A DNA stretch of 64,000 nucleotides from RECM01 sp047921215 (GTDB taxonomy: Bacteria > Bacteroidota > Rhodothermia > Balneolales > Cyclonatronaceae), in assembly GCA_047921215.1 (NCBI GenBank), contig JBLRWO010000003.1, positions 120,748 through 184,747 of the forward strand, written 5' to 3'. The notes under the pieces were generated by a model. It made no database searches. It saw nothing but the letters and a program-made list of their open reading frames with translations, and had not been told where the DNA came from. The translations under genes and the position numbers were made by a program. Positions 25,398 through 36,726 of this stretch are shown piece by piece (position 1 is the stretch's first letter; each line of letters starts with the position of its first letter).

Positions 25398-28199
25398 TTA
25401 TCCGAGCACTTCACGCAGATAGCGGCCCGTATGGCTTTCGCTGATGTAAGCTATCGTTTCAGGGGTGCCGGAACCCACGATTGTGCCACCGCCATAACCG
25501 CCCTCCGGACCTACATCAATCACCCAGTCGGCGCTTTTGATCACATCCATGTTATGCTCAATGATGATAACCGAGTGGCCGTTTTCTATGAGGCGGTTGA
25601 AGCTGTTCAGCAGACGGGCGGTATCCTCAAAATGAAGTCCGGTGGTTGGCTCGTCGAAGAAGTAGAGGGTATGTTCGCTGTCGGGCCGCGACAGGAATTT
25701 GGCCAGCTTAACCCGCTGGGCCTCACCACCGCTCAGAGTGGTGGCGCTCTGGCCCAGTTTGAGGTAACCCAGGCCCACATCCTCAAGTATCTGCAGCTTT
25801 GATATGATCGGTTTCTCATCCACAAAAAAATCGAGCGCATCGCTGACCGACATCTCCAGCACATCATGGATGTTTTTGCCGCGGTATTTTACGGTGAGCA
25901 CATCCTTTCGGTAGCGCATGCCACTGCAGCTTTCGCAGGGAAGTTCCACGTCGGCCAGGAACTGCATCTCAATGCGCTGTACACCCTCGCCCTGGCAGGT
26001 TTCGCAACGCCCACCCGGCACATTAAAGGAGAAATGGCCCGGCGTGAAACCCATGATTTTCGACTGACGCGAATTGCCGAATACGTCGCGGATGCCATCA
26101 AACGCTTTGGTGTAGGTGGCCGGATTGGAACGGGACGAGCGCCCGATGGGGCTCTGGTCCACCATTTCAACCGCTGCTATGTGTTTGAGCCCCAACAGCT
26201 TTTTGTGGCGGCCTACCTTGCCGGTGTAGGTGGCCAGTTCTTTCTGTATACCCCCGTATAGCGTGTGATGTACCAGGGTCGACTTCCCCGATCCGCTCAC
26301 ACCGGTTACGCAGACCATCATGCCTAGAGGGAAATCCACATCAACGCTTTTCAGATTATGCTCGGAGGCGCCTCTCAGTTCAATCACGTGTCCCGTACCC
26401 TTCCGCCGTTTTTGCGGAATGGCTATCGACTTGCTGCCGCTCAGGTACTGGCCGGTCAGGGTTTTCGATTTCAGCAGTTCGCTGTAGGGACCACTGAAAC
26501 AGACCTCGCCCCCGAAAGTGCCCGCGAAGGGCCCGATATCGATAATATTGTCGGCGGCGGCGATCATCTCGGGATCGTGCTCCACAACGAGCACGGTATT
26601 ACCGATATCGCGCAGCGATTTCAGGATACCGATCAGCCGGTCGTTATCGCGGGGATGCAGCCCTATGGTAGGTTCATCGAGTACATAAAGGCTGCCGATG
26701 AGGGAGCTTCCGAGCGCGTTGGCCAGGTTAATGCGCTGTGCTTCGCCGCCGCTAAGGGTGTTGGTGAGACGGTCGAGTGTGAGATAGTCCAGGCCCACCT
26801 CATCCAGGTAGCGCAGGCGTTTCCTGATCTCGAACAGGATCTGGTTGGCAACCTCCTGCTCGAAGCGGGTGAGTTCCAGTTCTTCAAAAAACGTGCGTGC
26901 ATGGCCTATGGTCATCTCCGACACCTGGCCGATGTTGTTTCCGCCCACCTTTACATAGAGTGCATCCTTGCGGATGCGGGAACCGTCACACTCCGGACAT
27001 CTGGAGTAACCGCGGTAGCGGGCGTAGAATACCCGCATATGCACCTTGTAGAACTCCGATTTGATGCCGTCAAAAAAGCTGTGGATGCCCTGGTATTCGT
27101 CTTTCCCGTTCCAGAGGATCTTCCGCACATCGGAGGGCAGTTCACGGTAGGGCAGATCGATGGGCAGGCTGAACCTGGCAGAAACCTTGATCAGGTCACG
27201 CAGATTGGTATTGAATTTAGGCGAGCCGAACGGTGCTATGGCCCCCCCGCGGATGCTCAGGTCGGGATCCGGAATAACGCGGTCTTCGTCGATACCGGCC
27301 ACACGCCCGAAGCCCTCACAATGTTTACACGCACCATAGGGATTGTTGAACGAGAACATCTGGGGTGTCGGCTCCGTGAATTCGATGCCGTCGAGCTCGA
27401 ACCGCTCGCTGAACATGGTTTCATTGCCGTCCTTTACCCTAACCATGCACCGGCCAAAGCCCTCCCTGAAAGCCACCTCAAGCGAATCAGCAACGCGGGT
27501 GCGGGTTTCGTCATCCTTTTTGAGTACCAGGCGGTCGACCAGTACCCTGCAGGTTTTCGTGTCGATTTTCAGTTTTTTCAGGTCCTGATCGGTGAGCTCG
27601 ATCATCTCTTCCTCTTTTGTGAGGAGGCGGGTGAAGCCACGTTCCACGAGCACCTTCAGCTCATCCACCGTCTTCTTTCCGTGCTCGGGCAACGGGAAAA
27701 GAACATAAAAGCGGGTACCTTCATCATATTGTTCATGCAGCTGTCTTATAACGGTTGATGTAGTATCCTTCTTCACCTCTTTGCCCGAGACAGGCGAGAT
27801 CGTTTTGCCGATACGGGCAAAGAGCAGCCGCATGTAGTCGAAAATCTCGGTGGTTGTGCCGACCGTAGAGCGCGGATTCGTAGTCGTGTTCTTCTGCTGG
27901 ATGGCCATGGCCGGCGAAATGCCCTGCATAAAATCGACATCGGGCTTGTCCATGCGTTCCAAAAACTGCCGGGCATAACTTGAGAGGCTTTCCACATAGC
28001 GGCGCTGACCCTCGGCGTAGATGGTATCAAAGGCCAGGCTCGACTTGCCGGATCCCGACACGCCTGTAACCACGGTGAGCCTGTTTCGTGGTATGGTTAC
28101 ATCGATATTCTTCAGGTTGTGCACCCTCGCACCCCGGATGATGATGGGGCGGTCGTGGGCAGCGGTTTTTTCGGGTGCGATCGTGTTCGTTTCAGTCAT
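25398..28199 (-). CDS. uvrA: UvrABC excinuclease subunit A
   Basis: The 933-residue protein carries two ABC ATPase modules. The first has Walker A VVTGVSGSGKSSLAF (from ~44), the zinc module with CKHCEGFGR and CPECDGSRIR, signature TLSGGEAQRINLA and DEPTIGLHPRD. The second has Walker A VTGVSGSGKSTLVH, the zinc loop CETCQGEGV...CESCSGMRY, signature TLSGGEAQRVKLA and DEPTTGLHFED. UvrA scans DNA for bulky lesions and loads UvrB in nucleotide-excision repair. Length and all motifs are normal. It is divergent from katG, with about 295 bp between the two starts; no SOS box is identified by eye. Confidence 0.98.
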   Translation of the reverse strand: MTETNTIAPEKTAAHDRPIIIRGARVHNLKNIDVTIPRNRLTVVTGVSGSGKSSLAFDTIYAEGQRRYVESLSSYARQFLERMDKPDVDFMQGISPAMAIQQKNTTTNPRSTVGTTTEIFDYMRLLFARIGKTISPVSGKEVKKDTTSTVIRQLHEQYDEGTRFYVLFPLPEHGKKTVDELKVLVERGFTRLLTKEEEMIELTDQDLKKLKIDTKTCRVLVDRLVLKKDDETRTRVADSLEVAFREGFGRCMVRVKDGNETMFSERFELDGIEFTEPTPQMFSFNNPYGACKHCEGFGRVAGIDEDRVIPDPDLSIRGGAIAPFGSPKFNTNLRDLIKVSARFSLPIDLPYRELPSDVRKILWNGKDEYQGIHSFFDGIKSEFYKVHMRVFYARYRGYSRCPECDGSRIRKDALYVKVGGNNIGQVSEMTIGHARTFFEELELTRFEQEVANQILFEIRKRLRYLDEVGLDYLTLDRLTNTLSGGEAQRINLANALGSSLIGSLYVLDEPTIGLHPRDNDRLIGILKSLRDIGNTVLVVEHDPEMIAAADNIIDIGPFAGTFGGEVCFSGPYSELLKSKTLTGQYLSGSKSIAIPQKRRKGTGHVIELRGASEHNLKSVDVDFPLGMMVCVTGVSGSGKSTLVHHTLYGGIQKELATYTGKVGRHKKLLGLKHIAAVEMVDQSPIGRSSRSNPATYTKAFDGIRDVFGNSRQSKIMGFTPGHFSFNVPGGRCETCQGEGVQRIEMQFLADVELPCESCSGMRYRKDVLTVKYRGKNIHDVLEMSVSDALDFFVDEKPIISKLQILEDVGLGYLKLGQSATTLSGGEAQRVKLAKFLSRPDSEHTLYFFDEPTTGLHFEDTARLLNSFNRLIENGHSVIIIEHNMDVIKSADWVIDVGPEGGYGGGTIVGSGTPETIAYISESHTGRYLREVLG

Positions 28200-28494
28200 T
28201 CAGGTGCAACAAATCTGCGTATGGAACAATTAAGTAAAATACGGCACCTGCAGGTTATTAGCGAAATAAATCCACCGGGTGGTAGCGCTGCCGGAGAAGC
28301 AGGTTAATCCAAAACGTATTTACCATCATGCTAATTCATGTAAATCCCGGTTTGCGCATTATGCTGATGTCACATTTACTGAATATATTCCGCCATATAA
28401 AAATGGTATCAGAAACTGGATTTATTAACATTTTGGGGATAAATCCATGTAATGGTACATAACAACATAACTATAAGCTTCACAGGTAAATACT

Positions 28495-30732
<2,238 letters not shown>

Positions 30733-30780
30733 TGAGCACGAATCTGCCTGAGATGGCAGTTTAATTCTCAAAAATGAGCA

Positions 30781-30810
30781 AAGGCAGCCTGCAATCAGGC
30801 TGCCTTTTTT
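30781..30810 (+). terminator. intrinsic terminator of katG
   Basis: An 11-bp perfect stem AAGGCAGCCTG/CAGGCTGCCTT with CAAT loop (30781-30806) runs into six T residues (30805-30810), 49 bp after the katG stop. Canonical rho-independent terminator. Confidence 0.95.
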
Positions 30811-31004
30811 ATTATCGCCCTGTTCTTTCCAGGTTCTGAAACTTTGAACCTGATTCAACCCGGTACCGGTTGCACTGCTGCATCTGTCTGCCTACTTTGC
30901 AATCAGCCCCATACCTATTGAAGTCTCAGATGCATCAGCCTGCTATGGATTACACTACCACAGTTTGATGTACTCCAACCGATCACATACAGACACCAGA
31001 TATC

Positions 31005-32855
31005 ATGAAAACACTTCGAACTTCAGGGGCTGCAGTAACACTGATCATTCTTCCTCTTTTTTTAATCTCATTACACGGGGCACCTGGGCAGCCTGAATTG
31101 ATTGTGCAGGGCGTACCCGCCGGGACGGTACAAAACACTTCCGATATGATACACCATAAAATGCCCATACCTCACCGGACAGCGACATCCGGTAATCCTG
31201 ACAGCCAGGAAAGCTATTCCGGAAATTCCGGCACATCCGTATCCTTTCAGAACAACCTGGCCGATGCAGAATCAGGCAGTAAAAACGGCATGGTAGTGGC
31301 CGGCAAGCCTGAAGCCGCCGAAGCCGGGGCCGGAATTCTCCGTGCCGGTGGAAACGCAACCGATGCGGCCATTTCCGCCCTTCTGGTGCTGAGCGTGAAG
31401 CATATCGGCGCATTCTGCATTGGCGGTGAGGCTCCCATGCTTGTTTATGACGCGGTCAGGGATGAAGTCAAGGTGCTGTCTGGTCAGGGTTCCGCTCCCC
31501 TCGATCCGGACGCCACAACCTGGTATATGGCCAACGGCATTCCCGGCACCAGCATCAGGGCGGCGGCCGTTCCGGCGGTTATCGACCTGGCCGTAACCGC
31601 TCTTCAGCACTACGGCACCATCACCTTTGAGGAAGCAGCCGAAGCAACCCTCCGCATTCTGGATGAGGGCGGCCCAACCTGGTATATCGACACATCAGGC
31701 AGCGATACCGTAGACACCGGCCGCGACTGGTATACCGATCTGGCGGTAACCCTGCGCAGGCTGGTGGAAGCCGAGCGATCCGCCATCGGTACGCGCAACG
31801 AAAAACTGCAGGCTGTTTCAAACCGGTTTTACCGCGGCGATATCGCCGATGAACTGGATACCTGGTACCGTGAAAAGGACGGTTTTCTCCGGAAACGGGA
31901 CCTGGCCGCTCATGTGACCCATATTGAAGATCCGGTAATGGTCGACTACCGCGGCTATTCGGTGTACAAGGCCGGACCGTGGACCCAGGGGCCATATATG
32001 TTACAGACCCTAAACCTGCTCGGTGGCTTTGACTTGAAAGACATGGGACATCTGTCGGCGGATTACATCCATACCGTAACGGAAGCGATGAAGCTGGCCC
32101 TTGCCGATCGCGATGCCTGGTACGGCGACCCGCGCTTTAACAGCGTCCCGATGACGGCACTGCTTTCCGGTGAGTACAGTGATGTCCGGCGCCCGTTAAT
32201 CGACATGCAGAGTGCATCCAATGAAGTGGTTCCCGGCGACCCCTTGAGCATGACACCGCGAAGTACCACCGCTTTACCTTATACAGAGCAGGGGGGTACA
32301 ACCACACTCGTGGTATCCGACCAATGGGGCAATGTGGTGGCACTCACCCCGAGCGGGCTGGGCAGTCATGCCGGATCGGGCGGAAACACCGGCGTTATTC
32401 ACGGTGCCAGGCTTGTGAGCCTGAATACGTGGGAGGGGCATCCCAACCAGATAGAACCCGGCAAGCGTCCGCGCATTACGCTTACACCCACACTCGTGCT
32501 GAAAGACGGAAAACCGGTTATTGCCATCAGCATTGCGGGCGGCGATCTGCAGGACCAGGTGGCGCTTCAGCTGCTTCTGAACCATATCAATTTCGGGATG
32601 TTGCCCGAAGAAGCCTCGCGGTCGCCAAGGTTCAATACCAGTCATCACACCGGGTCGTTCGGTCAGGGGGCACCGGCTATCAGCAGCCTCAGGCTGCAGA
32701 ATCGTATTCCGGATGAAGTAGTGGCCGAATTGAAAAGTAGGGGGCACCGCGCAGAGACAACCGGTGGAGGGATCGGCGGTTCGGCCATGCTGTACATCGA
32801 TCCGGAAACGGGAATGATGTACGGGGCTGGCAGCGCTGTACAAAGCGTTGACTGA
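31005..32855 (+). CDS. exported gamma-glutamyltransferase
   Basis: The 616-residue protein has an N-terminal signal segment (TLIILPLFLISLHG), a ~60-residue low-complexity linker, then the gamma-glutamyltranspeptidase fold: NGMVVAGKPEAAEAGAGILR, GGNATDAAISALLVLS, and the catalytic Thr in EQGGTTTLVVSDQWGNVVAL at the start of the small subunit. GSGGNTGVIHGARLVS and KPRITLTPTLVLKDGKP-like segments follow (written KRPRITLTPT here). It should act in the periplasm on gamma-glutamyl compounds such as glutathione after self-cleavage. It shares its family, but little detailed sequence, with the leaderless protein at 15930. It stands alone. Confidence 0.88.
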   Translation: MKTLRTSGAAVTLIILPLFLISLHGAPGQPELIVQGVPAGTVQNTSDMIHHKMPIPHRTATSGNPDSQESYSGNSGTSVSFQNNLADAESGSKNGMVVAGKPEAAEAGAGILRAGGNATDAAISALLVLSVKHIGAFCIGGEAPMLVYDAVRDEVKVLSGQGSAPLDPDATTWYMANGIPGTSIRAAAVPAVIDLAVTALQHYGTITFEEAAEATLRILDEGGPTWYIDTSGSDTVDTGRDWYTDLAVTLRRLVEAERSAIGTRNEKLQAVSNRFYRGDIADELDTWYREKDGFLRKRDLAAHVTHIEDPVMVDYRGYSVYKAGPWTQGPYMLQTLNLLGGFDLKDMGHLSADYIHTVTEAMKLALADRDAWYGDPRFNSVPMTALLSGEYSDVRRPLIDMQSASNEVVPGDPLSMTPRSTTALPYTEQGGTTTLVVSDQWGNVVALTPSGLGSHAGSGGNTGVIHGARLVSLNTWEGHPNQIEPGKRPRITLTPTLVLKDGKPVIAISIAGGDLQDQVALQLLLNHINFGMLPEEASRSPRFNTSHHTGSFGQGAPAISSLRLQNRIPDEVVAELKSRGHRAETTGGGIGGSAMLYIDPETGMMYGAGSAVQSVD

Positions 32856-33061
32856 TTTTCGTGGGGGGGTGTTCCGGTCAGGTGGTTTTATCCGTTAAAC
32901 GACACCTATCCGGTTGCGGCCCCTGGCCGTATGATCCGATTTGTTCCGTGATAGAAACGTTACAATTAGCCGGGTAAGATAACCGGTACCTCGCACCATC
33001 TGATATACTGTAACCAATAATGGTTAAATAAAACCATCACATTCACAAAAGGAACAATCCC

Positions 33062-33688
33062 ATGAAAAAAATTATAACCTCTGCGTTGCTTGCGACCATA
33101 TTTGTGTTTGCCAATGCATTTACAACTGTCAAAACCGGAAACCCGGATGAAAAGGGTACGGTAAGTACACCCTGGATGGTGGACGAAGCCCACAGTGTGG
33201 TTGAGTTTTCTGTCAGGCACTTTTTCACCCCCGTTAGCGGACGATTTGGTGAATTCCAGGCTGACATACAATTCGACCCCGATAATCTGGCTGAAAGCCG
33301 GATCAACGTTACCATTCCGGTCGAAAGCGTCAATACAGAAAATTCGAAGAGAGATAACCATCTCAGTTCGGAAGACTTTTTCAACGCGGAAAAATGGCCT
33401 GAAATCCGTTTTGTCAGCAATTCAATACGAAAAACCGCCGACAACAAGTTTGTAGCCCGTGGTCAGCTCACCATTCGTGACGTTACAAAAACCATTGATC
33501 TGCCCTTTGAGCTGCTGGGTATAATGGACCATCCGATGATGGAAAATACCAAAGTTGCCGGCTTTACTGCCCGGACAAAAATCAACAGAACGGACTTCGG
33601 TGTCGGTGTCGGCGACTGGGCAGCAACTATGGTTGTTGGTGACGAGGTGGATATTCAGATCAATCTGGAACTGAACAGTAAATCATAA
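33062..33688 (+). CDS. YceI-family periplasmic lipid-binding protein
   Basis: The 208-residue protein has a signal peptide (residues 1-21, ALLATIFVFANAF). A YceI lipocalin-like barrel follows: WMVDEAHSVVEFSVRHFFTP at the start of the domain, RINVTIPVESVNTENSKRDN and HLSSEDFFNAEKWPEIRFVS in the middle, and KINRTDFGVGV near the end, all YceI hallmarks. The family binds polyisoprenoids or amphiphiles and occurs in isoprenoid transport or stress responses. It is monocistronic and ends before the terminator at 33806. Confidence 0.93.
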   Translation: MKKIITSALLATIFVFANAFTTVKTGNPDEKGTVSTPWMVDEAHSVVEFSVRHFFTPVSGRFGEFQADIQFDPDNLAESRINVTIPVESVNTENSKRDNHLSSEDFFNAEKWPEIRFVSNSIRKTADNKFVARGQLTIRDVTKTIDLPFELLGIMDHPMMENTKVAGFTARTKINRTDFGVGVGDWAATMVVGDEVDIQINLELNSKS

Positions 33689-33805
33689 CCTTCATTGAAC
33701 GGCAAATCAAAACCTGCTGCACAACCTTAACGGCCAAAACCCTCTGGATCCGGAAACAAGTAACAACTGTATCAACACGTTTCCAGAACTACTCAGAATA
33801 ATCAG

Positions 33806-33838
33806 TAACCGGTTCTTAACTGAACCGGTTATTTTTTT
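33806..33838 (+). terminator. intrinsic terminator of the YceI gene
   Basis: A 10-bp perfect stem TAACCGGTTC/GAACCGGTTA (33806-33815, 33822-33831) with TTAACT loop is followed by seven T residues (33832-33838). The remaining gap to the sigma gene at 34071 shows no gene and must contain that gene's promoter. Confidence 0.95.
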
Positions 33839-34070
33839 GCTATTTACCCTGAAAGCCATTGTTATTAACAACTCTGTCTGCCTGAAAACTTGTACCTGTT
33901 ATCCGGTCCGAACAAGATGTAAAAGGAAAATCAGTCTGTATACGTTTTCAGATAACCTCAGAACGTGAAAAGCTGACATATCTGTAAAAAATTCTATTCC
34001 TGCATTGTTTCTTAGTGGTATGCTGCCTATCTATGGATGAGAACATCAATCCATCATACCATCCTATCGA

Positions 34071-34733
34071 ATGCTAACATGGTTTCGGAAAACCCGACCG
34101 AATCAGGACCGGTTGCCAAGATCGAATGAAGACTGGGTAGCTTTATTAAGCACTCCTCACGACGAAAAGGCTATTTCAGAACTGCGGGCTATATTGATCC
34201 GGGGCCTCAAACCTGCGCTTAATAAATATGTGGATCGTGATCCGGATGCGTTCGTTGAAGACGTTGCCCAGGATGCCCTCCTGAAAATTCTTGACAATAT
34301 TCACACCTTCAAAGGCGAAAGCCGGTTTCATGCCTGGGCATTAAAAATTGCCGTCCGGGAAGGGCTCTCGGAGTTGCGCAGAAAAAAATGGAGCGACATC
34401 TCTATCAACGATCTGGCCGGATCAAAAAACGAGGATAACCGGGAAATAACGGATCACCGGTTTGCGTCGTCCGATCCGGCTCCCGACCGGGTAACACACG
34501 AGGGAATGATGTTGAATATGGTGTTGACCATGATAGACGAGGAGCTCTCGGATAAACAAAAAATGGCTATCACCTCCCTGATGATTCACAATATGCCCAT
34601 ATCTGTTGTGGCGGAACAAATGGGCGTAAAAAGAAATGCCCTTTACAAGCTTGTTCATGACGCCCGGCTTAACCTTAAAAACAAGATGCGTGAAAAGGGA
34701 ATCAATACCGACGTTTTTTTGAATGAAATGTAA
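34071..34733 (+). CDS. sigma-70-family RNA polymerase sigma factor (second ECF-like)
   Basis: In this 220-residue protein, region 2 is AFVEDVAQDALLKILDNIHTF, FHAWALKIAVREGLSELRRK, and region 4 is ELSDKQKMAITSLMIHNMPI, VVAEQMGVKRNALYKLVHDAR. The helix-turn-helix NALYKLVHDARLNLK variant is characteristic of the sigma subgroup paired with small soluble zinc-finger anti-sigma proteins. Such a gene starts 48 bp after the stop, at 34782. Unlike the 23833 system, this pair has no membrane component, so its signal should be cytoplasmic, possibly redox or metal. Confidence 0.9.
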   Translation: MLTWFRKTRPNQDRLPRSNEDWVALLSTPHDEKAISELRAILIRGLKPALNKYVDRDPDAFVEDVAQDALLKILDNIHTFKGESRFHAWALKIAVREGLSELRRKKWSDISINDLAGSKNEDNREITDHRFASSDPAPDRVTHEGMMLNMVLTMIDEELSDKQKMAITSLMIHNMPISVVAEQMGVKRNALYKLVHDARLNLKNKMREKGINTDVFLNEM

Positions 34734-34781
34734 GATGTATTATCCTGAAGCCATCTTATCGGTAACAGCTCAACTAACTAT

Positions 34782-35027
34782 ATGAAATTGACATCAGGGA
34801 TTTTAAAAAAACTGATCAGAGCCATTCGGATGACCCGGGAAGACGAAATCGGGTGCGATGACTGCTTTGAACAGATGAATGAATTTGTAGAACTCGAGTT
34901 GGCCGGTAAATCTCCTGAAACCGTACTGCCCCTTGTACATGATCACCTTGCCAAATGCCCTGACTGCCGCGAAGAATATGAAGCATTGGTACGTTCTTTG
35001 CAGGAGCTGCAAGAAAACCCCATCTGA
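34782..35027 (+). CDS. soluble zinc-finger anti-sigma factor (zf-HC2 type)
   Basis: This 81-residue protein lacks any membrane segment. It has CDDC at residues 25-28 and the anti-sigma zinc motif HDHLAKCPDCREEYEALV near the C-terminus (His-x3-Cys-x2-Cys). Zinc-finger anti-sigma factors sequester ECF sigma factors and often release them when the cysteines are oxidised or the metal is lost. The extra CDDC pair near the N-terminus suggests a second thiol couple. It is encoded directly after the sigma gene on the same strand, presumably co-transcribed. Confidence 0.85.
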   Translation: MKLTSGILKKLIRAIRMTREDEIGCDDCFEQMNEFVELELAGKSPETVLPLVHDHLAKCPDCREEYEALVRSLQELQENPI

Positions 35028-35095
35028 GAGAATTACTACCCATATCGCAGAGCATTTTTAAAGCCGGCACTCTTCGCTGACGTTATGACTTAAAA

Positions 35096-36259
35096 CTACT
35101 TTATAATCAGAGAGTGGACAGAAATACCACCCTGGTTCTTAAATTCAATCAGTTTGGAACGATCACTGTAATAGGTCAGCTTGATATATCCGATCCCGTT
35201 GTAAGAATGAAAATTACCATCTGATTTCCTTACATGGGTCGTTTTGGAAGCAGATCCGCTGATCAAATAGTGTTGTTTTACTGAATCCGTCTCAAAGGGA
35301 ATATATTGCAGGTTGTGCTCATGACCGGATGCGTAGATAAGGCCGTCAACCTGTTTAAAACTGTTGAGTAATCCGCGACGGAGATCGCTGTATCCTGCAA
35401 TATCCTGCTCCAGTCCGAAAAATCTTCTGTACCATACATACAGAGAGCCAAAAACAGGTGGCTGCAGATGTGTTTTCAGGGTAAATTTACCGCCATGTCT
35501 GCCATTTGAAAAAAGCGGGTGATGGGCGGCCACCAATATTTCATCGTCGGGGTGATTGCTTGCCATGGCTTCAATTTCTTCAAGAAACCGTTTTTTTTGT
35601 TCCTGCTCTCCGGACACACCATCTCCTGCGGGCTTTTCGTGAGGGTGAATCCACCAGTGAGTATCAAGGGCAATTAACTGAATCCTGAATGGTTTCGCAG
35701 TTTCCGATGTATCAGAATTGTGATGAAGAGTACGTAAAACAGGGCCGGATTCACCATTATCAGGAAGAAATACGTTACCACGGTTCAAATATTCTTCAAC
35801 AAACACTTCCTGCCTTCGGACCCACTCCAGACCATCTACACCTGAAGATTGCCAGTCATGGTTTCCCGGAACAAACAGAACCTGGCCCTCATAATCTTCT
35901 ACAGCCGACAATTGGGTGGTCAGGCGCTGAACCGATTGGTCTCTCAGCAGATCGCCTTCCGGTGGCAGACCATCAGGGTAAACATTATCCCCCAGAAACA
36001 CTACTGCACCCGATTTTCCTGTATCCAAAAGGTCTTTTCGAAGCGATTCAAATACTGAATTGGGTGATTTTATGGGTGCAGCCCCGCCATCACCTACCAA
36101 AAAAACTGAAAAAACAGGGGCAATTCCTTCTGATTCAGATTTACCGGAACCGGTAGTTACCGGATTTGAATGCTTGTCGTCATGAATCGATGCACAGCTG
36201 GTCAGAAAAAACAATAACAGGAGAAGTGGAAATCGTTTCGCGATCATGGTCTGAATCAT
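35096..36259 (-). CDS. lipoprotein metallophosphoesterase
   Basis: The 387-residue protein begins with a lipoprotein signal peptide (LLLLLFFLTSCAS; lipobox LTSC with the Cys near residue 22). The calcineurin-like phosphoesterase motifs follow in order: FLVGDGGA, VFLGDNVYPDG (GD-x-Y), VPGNHDW (GNH[DE]), VAAHHPLFS and SGHEHNLQY. This set fits the purple acid phosphatase (type 5-like) branch, binuclear metal enzymes acting on phosphate esters. It should be anchored in the outer or inner membrane facing the periplasm. It is the last gene of a five-gene minus-strand run (gap 26 bp to the gene at 36286). ATG 36247 (MIAKRF) is an alternative start. Confidence 0.9.
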   Translation of the reverse strand: MIQTMIAKRFPLLLLLFFLTSCASIHDDKHSNPVTTGSGKSESEGIAPVFSVFLVGDGGAAPIKSPNSVFESLRKDLLDTGKSGAVVFLGDNVYPDGLPPEGDLLRDQSVQRLTTQLSAVEDYEGQVLFVPGNHDWQSSGVDGLEWVRRQEVFVEEYLNRGNVFLPDNGESGPVLRTLHHNSDTSETAKPFRIQLIALDTHWWIHPHEKPAGDGVSGEQEQKKRFLEEIEAMASNHPDDEILVAAHHPLFSNGRHGGKFTLKTHLQPPVFGSLYVWYRRFFGLEQDIAGYSDLRRGLLNSFKQVDGLIYASGHEHNLQYIPFETDSVKQHYLISGSASKTTHVRKSDGNFHSYNGIGYIKLTYYSDRSKLIEFKNQGGISVHSLIIK

Positions 36260-36285
36260 TTTTTAGTACAATTAAGACTGACACA

Positions 36286-36717
36286 TCAGACAATTGCATC
36301 CGACAGTTCGGTCAGTTTACGGATTCGTTTCACAAAGTATGTTAACAACCCGCGGCTCAGATGCACACGATCTTCCAGCAGATCAAAAAATTCCATGCGG
36401 TTGATCGTCAGAAAATGAGAATCTTGAACGCATGTTGCCGACATCAACCGTTCGTTGCCATCAAAGAACCCCCATGGCCCAATGGCTTCCGGCTCCGTAA
36501 TTTGTTTTCGAGGTTTTCCACTTCTTGAAAGCTTGATTTCCCCGCGCACTAACACATACAGTGTTTGTGATGGCTCTCCTTCAGTAAAAAGCACCTGATC
36601 TTTGGGAACGGTATATTGTTCTGTTATACCCGCAAGATAAGCCAGCTGCTCGGTTGGAATTTCAGAGAAAAGCTCAATACCCTGCAAAAATAGTACGCGT
36701 TCAATAATTGTATCCAT
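36286..36717 (-). CDS. cyclic-nucleotide-binding-fold protein, stand-alone
   Basis: The 143-residue protein consists of one CNMP-binding beta-roll: IELFSEIPTEQLAYLAGITE, FTEGEPSQTLYVLVRGEIKLS, and a phosphate-cassette equivalent WGFFDGNERLMSATCVQDS. The canonical cassette Glu and Arg-Ser pair are not in their usual positions, so nucleotide binding is uncertain. There is no DNA-binding domain. It lies nine bases downstream of the nucleotide-transporter/HEAT gene, which suggests the two work together, perhaps with this protein as a regulatory subunit. Similar transporter-CNMP pairs and fusions are known among bacterial nucleotide-transporter homologues. Confidence 0.8.
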   Translation of the reverse strand: MDTIIERVLFLQGIELFSEIPTEQLAYLAGITEQYTVPKDQVLFTEGEPSQTLYVLVRGEIKLSRSGKPRKQITEPEAIGPWGFFDGNERLMSATCVQDSHFLTINRMEFFDLLEDRVHLSRGLLTYFVKRIRKLTELSDAIV

Positions 36718-36726
36718 AATTTGATT

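Noticed and set aside
26358..27758. Long open frame antisense to uvrA
   Set aside because: Shadow of uvrA with no domain of its own.
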